8,241 nucleotides of DNA from JAQTNP01 sp964616145 (GTDB lineage Bacteria; Patescibacteriota; Minisyncoccia; Minisyncoccales; PEYH01). Under the pieces are notes generated by a model that searched no databases, was not told where the DNA came from, and saw nothing but the letters and a program-made list of their open reading frames with translations. Where the stretch lies: the NCBI GenBank assembly GCA_964616145.1, contig CAZTRD010000038.1, positions 1-8,241 on the forward strand, written 5' to 3'. Of this stretch, positions 5,966 to 8,241 are shown one piece after another. The number at the start of each line of letters is the position of its first letter. The first letter of the stretch is position 1. The position numbers were made by a program, and so were the translations under genes.

Positions 5966-6330
5966 CACGCCTCTTGGACAAACGTTCTGTTTGCCTCTTT
6001 CTCTAATATCTTACAACATTCTTCGACACGAGCCCAAAGTACATTAATCATTATTAAGGCCTCTTGTCTAGAACTAAAGCCAGACATATCGTATTGAATA
6101 ACATAAATCGCAGCCAAAGAAGAACCAGCCTCTTTCAAAACTCCCTTTACATCTGCGTTTAACGCCCCATATGCATCGCTCCAATTATATAAAGTCCTAG
6201 AATTAATATAACTCTCAGCTTGGGCTATAAAAGAATTTGTATATACCTCTGCTTTAGATGTCGCACTAGCATTAGCCCCTGCTTTATAACCAATCTCTGC
6301 AGTCGTTGCGAATATTCCTGTGTCCACCAT
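5965..6330 (-). CDS. Head-tail connector-like protein (helical, gp6-type)
   Basis: The 121-aa protein is almost wholly helical. It begins MVDTGIFATTAEIGYKAGAN, followed by the helix KAEVYTNSFIAQAESYINSR (about residues 26-45), then LYNWSDAYGALNADVKGVLK and a hydrophobic helix, GSSLAAIYVIQYDMSGF (about 69-85). Length and helix pattern resemble head completion or gp6-like connectors that ring the portal exit. The ATG has a near-ideal Shine-Dalgarno sequence (AAGGAG, seven bases upstream) and overlaps the stop of the 46-aa gene as TAATG. It precedes the portal gene rather than following the capsid gene, an unusual order for a connector. The call is by pattern and context, not homology. Confidence 0.62.
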   Translation of the reverse strand: MVDTGIFATTAEIGYKAGANASATSKAEVYTNSFIAQAESYINSRTLYNWSDAYGALNADVKGVLKEAGSSLAAIYVIQYDMSGFSSRQEALIMINVLWARVEECCKILEKEANRTFVQEA

Positions 6331-6470
6331 TATCTACTCCTTATAATAACTTTACTTAGGTTCTTTATTGCATCTATCATAAATATCTGTAGTATGTCTA
6401 CTATTTCTAAAGTAGGATTATCTAGTTTAGTCTTCTTCATTTCTTCTATTAAAACATCTACAGTTGTCAT
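6330..6470 (-). CDS. 46-aa small helical protein
   Basis: This short gene fills the interval between the terminase and connector genes. The protein starts MTTVDVLIEEMKKTK and continues with the helix TLEIVDILQIFMIDAIKNLS to a basic end, KVIIRSR. It is amphipathic, with no membrane segment or zinc motif. The ATG lies three bases after the terminase stop, with no clear Shine-Dalgarno sequence. Its stop overlaps the connector start as TAATG. The tight packing on both sides and the full open frame support it as real. I do not recognise it. A terminase accessory or small neck factor is possible from position only. Confidence 0.6.
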   Translation of the reverse strand: MTTVDVLIEEMKKTKLDNPTLEIVDILQIFMIDAIKNLSKVIIRSR

Positions 6471-6473
6471 TTT

Positions 6474-7793
6474 TTATATTTTTATAGAGTAAACCCTCAT
6501 ATTTAAGGTTTTGTATTTTATTGCCTGTGCCAATCTTATCAATCCCTCTGCGATATGGGTATTCTGTCCAAAAATTCTTATAACTGGATTACCTTTTACG
6601 TCGATGGAGTACTCGTACTGAACTGATTTTAGGGAGTTAAAAATAGAACTGTCTTTTAGTAAATGTATCTTATTATTTTCTAACATAGCCCTTAGAGTAT
6701 AGAATAACTCTGTCTTTAAAATCCCTTTCTCTGTCCCGTCCTTATCTATGACTTTCTTAGAGTTGTTTATCCCTATTGTGATATATTTTAAATCATCATC
6801 GTCCATCATCATATCGAAGACTCCAATCCCTATTCCCTCATCGTCTATAAAGAACTTATTAAGGGAGTAGAGTTGATTAATTTCTTTATTTTGTTTAAAT
6901 GTTTCTGTAAGATAGGCCTTTGTACTGACTAAATTCTCTACTTGAAAAATCTCATCTTCTACTAAATACCCTATCTCGGTTGTAGTTTCGTCCTCTCCTA
7001 AACGGGCTATATCTTGCCCTGCGAAATAATCTTTCTCTGGGTCTATTTTCTCTGGCCTTTCTAGAGTTTGAGCCTGTCTTATTAAGTCGTCTGGGAAGAA
7101 CTGCATTAAATCTTCTAAGAATAGCCCTTGGTATTCTTGCCCAAACTCTAACTTACTCATAGTCCTACGGTCTTGTTCCAAAATCCTTATAACTTTCTCT
7201 TTCCTCTTTTCTGTCCAGTCTATCGTTGTCTCCCTCTCCTTTATAACTTTCTCAGTAGTAGTGTAGAAGACTTTAAATCTTGCGTCTTCTGACTTTAAAT
7301 TATAACTCTCGTTGAAAGCTTCCCAGAAGTACCCCTGTTTTCCAAAAGGAGTAGAACCTAGCCAAACCTCGCCAGCGGTCATAAGAATAATAGGCCTGAC
7401 AGCCAACCAAAAGAACTTACCCATACGGGCTGCCTCATCTACGATAAGTATATCTGCCTCAAAGCCTCGTCCGCTGTCTCCAGTATCGCCCGCTGGTCTA
7501 CATCTCATAATAGAACCGTTTTTAAGAGTTATAGTTTTTTTATTAGTGTCTGTATTTTTTTTCTTTAAAAATGATGGATGACTCAATAATAAATACTCTT
7601 TCGCCATAGCTAGAATAAGCATCGCCTGTTCTTCTGTTAAAGAGAATATGATAACTCTAGTTTTCTTTTCTATCATACGGTCAATAGCCCCTCTAGCCAT
7701 TATGTAAGTCTTGCCTACTCTCCGGCCTGTGCATAGTAGTTTGTCTCCCCTATACTCTAAAAACTCTTTCTGCCAATTATCTAAAGTAATCAT
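6474..7793 (-). CDS. terL: Terminase large subunit (packaging ATPase and nuclease)
   Basis: The 439-aa protein has both terminase domains. In the ATPase half, the N-terminal WQKEFLEY precedes Walker A GRRVGKT (residues 23-29). Walker B LIVDEA is at 116-121 with the catalytic Glu at 120, and the coupling motif GSTPFG is at 146-151. In the nuclease half, an RNase H-like fold is indicated by GQDIARLGED (259-268; Asp261), FIDDEGIG (315-322; Asp317/Asp318), and a final helix with His412 and Glu416, where the family usually has an acidic residue. It pumps DNA into the prohead through the portal and cuts it to end packaging. The ATG overlaps the HNH gene by 17 bases, with GGAGAG about nine bases upstream. 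An A8 run at 7555-7562 does not break the frame. No separate small subunit is seen. Confidence 0.95.
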   Translation of the reverse strand: MITLDNWQKEFLEYRGDKLLCTGRRVGKTYIMARGAIDRMIEKKTRVIIFSLTEEQAMLILAMAKEYLLLSHPSFLKKKNTDTNKKTITLKNGSIMRCRPAGDTGDSGRGFEADILIVDEAARMGKFFWLAVRPIILMTAGEVWLGSTPFGKQGYFWEAFNESYNLKSEDARFKVFYTTTEKVIKERETTIDWTEKRKEKVIRILEQDRRTMSKLEFGQEYQGLFLEDLMQFFPDDLIRQAQTLERPEKIDPEKDYFAGQDIARLGEDETTTEIGYLVEDEIFQVENLVSTKAYLTETFKQNKEINQLYSLNKFFIDDEGIGIGVFDMMMDDDDLKYITIGINNSKKVIDKDGTEKGILKTELFYTLRAMLENNKIHLLKDSSIFNSLKSVQYEYSIDVKGNPVIRIFGQNTHIAEGLIRLAQAIKYKTLNMRVYSIKI

Positions 7794-8100
7794 CTAAAAT
7801 ACTCTCCATCTTTTTTTTAATATTATAAAATTGTTCTGGTTTGTGTTTCTCTAACCATACTAAAAGACCTATAGGGTTATTATGTGCAGAGATTTTCCTA
7901 CAGAAGAAGTGATGTTTAGGGCAGAGAGATAAACCATTCTCTATATCTAGTTTAGTCTCGTTGTTCTCTCTGACTATTATATGATGTGCGTTAAGTCTTT
8001 CCCTCGCTCCACATATTACGCATGCTCTTCCGTCTCGGTCTTTTACTGCGTTCGCCCATTCCTTGTCTTCTTTTGTTAGTTTAAGTTTTCTTCTTAACAT
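7777..8100 (-). CDS. HNH endonuclease, terminase-associated
   Basis: The 107-aa protein has a compact HNH fold with a zinc knuckle. CVIC (Cys27, Cys30) pairs with Cys60 and a His at 63 or 64 in LCPKHH. The catalytic core is LNAHHI (His39/His40), Asn55 in ENGL, and the final His in PKHH. In cos-type tailed phages an HNH nuclease encoded beside the terminase works with it to cut DNA ends. Here it is the first gene of the packaging unit and occupies the place where a small terminase gene often lies. The ATG lies 28 bases after the centre of a TTTATATA box, so a leaderless or nearly leaderless message is expected. It overlaps terL by 17 bases. A homing nuclease is less likely given the tight operon fit. 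Confidence 0.88.
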   Translation of the reverse strand: MLRRKLKLTKEDKEWANAVKDRDGRACVICGARERLNAHHIIVRENNETKLDIENGLSLCPKHHFFCRKISAHNNPIGLLVWLEKHKPEQFYNIKKKMESILDDYFR

Positions 8101-8102
8101 TA

Positions 8103-8123
8103 TATAGTTATTCGGTTAATCGA
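8103..8123 (+). repeat. 21-bp repeat, copy B (candidate operator over the transcription start)
   Basis: This is exactly the reverse complement of 2686-2706. For the leftward HNH/terminase promoter it lies between the TATA box and the ATG, covering the predicted transcription start, where a bound protein would be expected to repress. For a rightward promoter using the same AT-rich box it would lie immediately upstream, matching the arrangement at copy A. Confidence 0.7.
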
Positions 8124-8124
8124 T

Positions 8125-8138
8125 TATATAAATCTTTA
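8125..8138 (-). promoter_or_regulatory. Archaeal TATA promoter of the HNH/terminase unit
   Basis: The minus strand reads TAAAGA, then TTTATATA (box at 8125-8132), with the ATG at 8100. TAAAGA at 8133-8138 serves as a BRE-like element. The centre-to-ATG distance is about 28 bases. The plus strand of the same bases, TATATAAA, is itself a credible TATA box, so the site could fire in both directions. Confidence 0.68.
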
Positions 8139-8240
8139 GTTCCATAGGAAATAAATCTCCATGTGCTCCATAGGAAGCATAGGAAACGTACCCCCATAAC
8201 CTCTATTTCCTGTGGAGAGACGGCCTTTCACTCTTCTGCG
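8136..8240 (-). CDS. Possible C-terminal end of an upstream gene (partial)
   Basis: One minus-strand frame is open from the window edge to a TAA at 8136-8138, giving 34 residues that end PMEHMEIYFLWN. It would stop directly at the BRE of the HNH promoter, as the membrane-protein gene does at the next promoter, and the genome is otherwise gapless. Against it, the CATAGGAA repeats fall in different frames of this reading, which points to selection on DNA rather than on protein. No family can be recognised from so few residues. Confidence 0.28.
   Translation of the reverse strand, partial: RRRVKGRLSTGNRGYGGTFPMLPMEHMEIYFLWN
8140..8216. repeat. Cluster of CATAGGAA repeats with a 13-bp imperfect dyad
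   Basis: CATAGGAA occurs on the plus strand at 8143-8150, 8169-8176 and 8178-8185. The first belongs to the odd-centred dyad TTCCATAGGAA (8140-8150). A near-copy, TTCCTGTGG at 8208-8216, is in reverse orientation. TCCATAGGAAATA (8141-8153) and TATTTCCTGTGGA (8204-8216) form a 13-bp inverted repeat with one mismatch around a 50-base loop. Its place next to the HNH/terminase unit suits a cos or pac site, an operator array or an origin. Which of these it is cannot be decided from sequence. Confidence 0.6.
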
Positions 8241-8241
8241 C

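Noticed and set aside
5966..5968. GTG start at 5968 for the beta-rich protein
   Set aside because: The ATG three bases later overlaps the preceding stop as TGATG, the junction style used throughout the window, and has a better-placed GAGG.
7550..7565. Possible frameshift site at the A8 run in the terminase gene
   Set aside because: The reading frame is intact across the run and both terminase domains lie in one frame, so no frameshift is needed.
6220..7581. Plus-strand open frames at 6220-6492 and 7312-7581
   Set aside because: They are antisense to the connector, 46-aa and terminase genes. The translations are rich in Phe, Ile and Ser, with no domain pattern.
8161..8199. Short plus-strand frame of 12 codons starting at the ATG at 8161
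   Set aside because: It is too short to judge and is made largely of the CATAGGAA repeats. It is mentioned only with the possible divergent promoter.
8163..8241. Plus-strand frame from a GTG at 8163, open to the right edge
   Set aside because: It has an unusual start, an unconvincing composition and only 26 codons. It may be open by chance.
1..8241. CRISPR array, tRNA, rRNA or insertion sequence
   Set aside because: I saw no regularly spaced repeats of CRISPR type, no tRNA cloverleaf, no rRNA-like sequence and no transposase or terminal inverted repeats.

Overview
The window reads as the head and packaging module of a tailed virus (Caudoviricetes-type) or provirus that infects an archaeon. 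All convincing genes lie on the minus strand and are transcribed from right to left. The virus assignment rests on a large terminase with Walker A, Walker B and nuclease acidic residues, an HK97-type portal, a probable HK97-fold major capsid protein, a probable capsid decoration protein and the start of a tail fibre. The archaeal assignment rests on four promoters with TATA-box elements of archaeal type (TTTAAATA, TTTATATA, TTTTTAAA). Their centres lie about 25 to 28 bases before the start codons, so the first gene of each unit should give a leaderless or nearly leaderless mRNA. Two of the boxes have a CGAAA sequence where an archaeal BRE belongs. No bacterial -35/-10 pair was needed to explain any gene start. 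DNA is AT-rich and the standard code fits. I cannot name the host lineage.

Layout from the transcription start (right) to the left: a repeat-rich end region (8136-8241), HNH endonuclease, large terminase, a 46-aa protein, a helical connector-like protein, a beta-rich virion protein, portal, a 337-aa protein with an Ala/Gly-rich hydrophobic core, and a 58-aa two-helix membrane protein. A second promoter then serves an 85-aa charged helical protein and a 48-aa coiled coil. A third promoter serves the decoration protein, major capsid protein, a 58-aa small structural protein and a LamG-type protein. A fourth promoter serves a tail fibre that runs off the left edge. Five genes of 46 to 85 aa fill what would otherwise look like gaps, so almost no base is unused.

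The genes fit one job. HNH and terminase cut and pump DNA through the portal into a shell of capsid and decoration proteins. The connector closes the vertex, and the hydrophobic and membrane proteins may serve DNA entry or lysis. The LamG protein and the fibre would contact the host surface. I recognise no separate small terminase, prohead protease or tail-tube genes in the window.

The most interesting signal is an exact 21-bp repeat present once in each orientation (2686-2706 and 8103-8123). A diverged third copy lies at 3130-3150. All three sit at promoters, but at different places relative to the TATA box, which suggests one regulator that could act in opposite ways on packaging and capsid units. 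Next to the HNH promoter, a cluster of CATAGGAA repeats with a long imperfect dyad may be a packaging site or a regulatory region.
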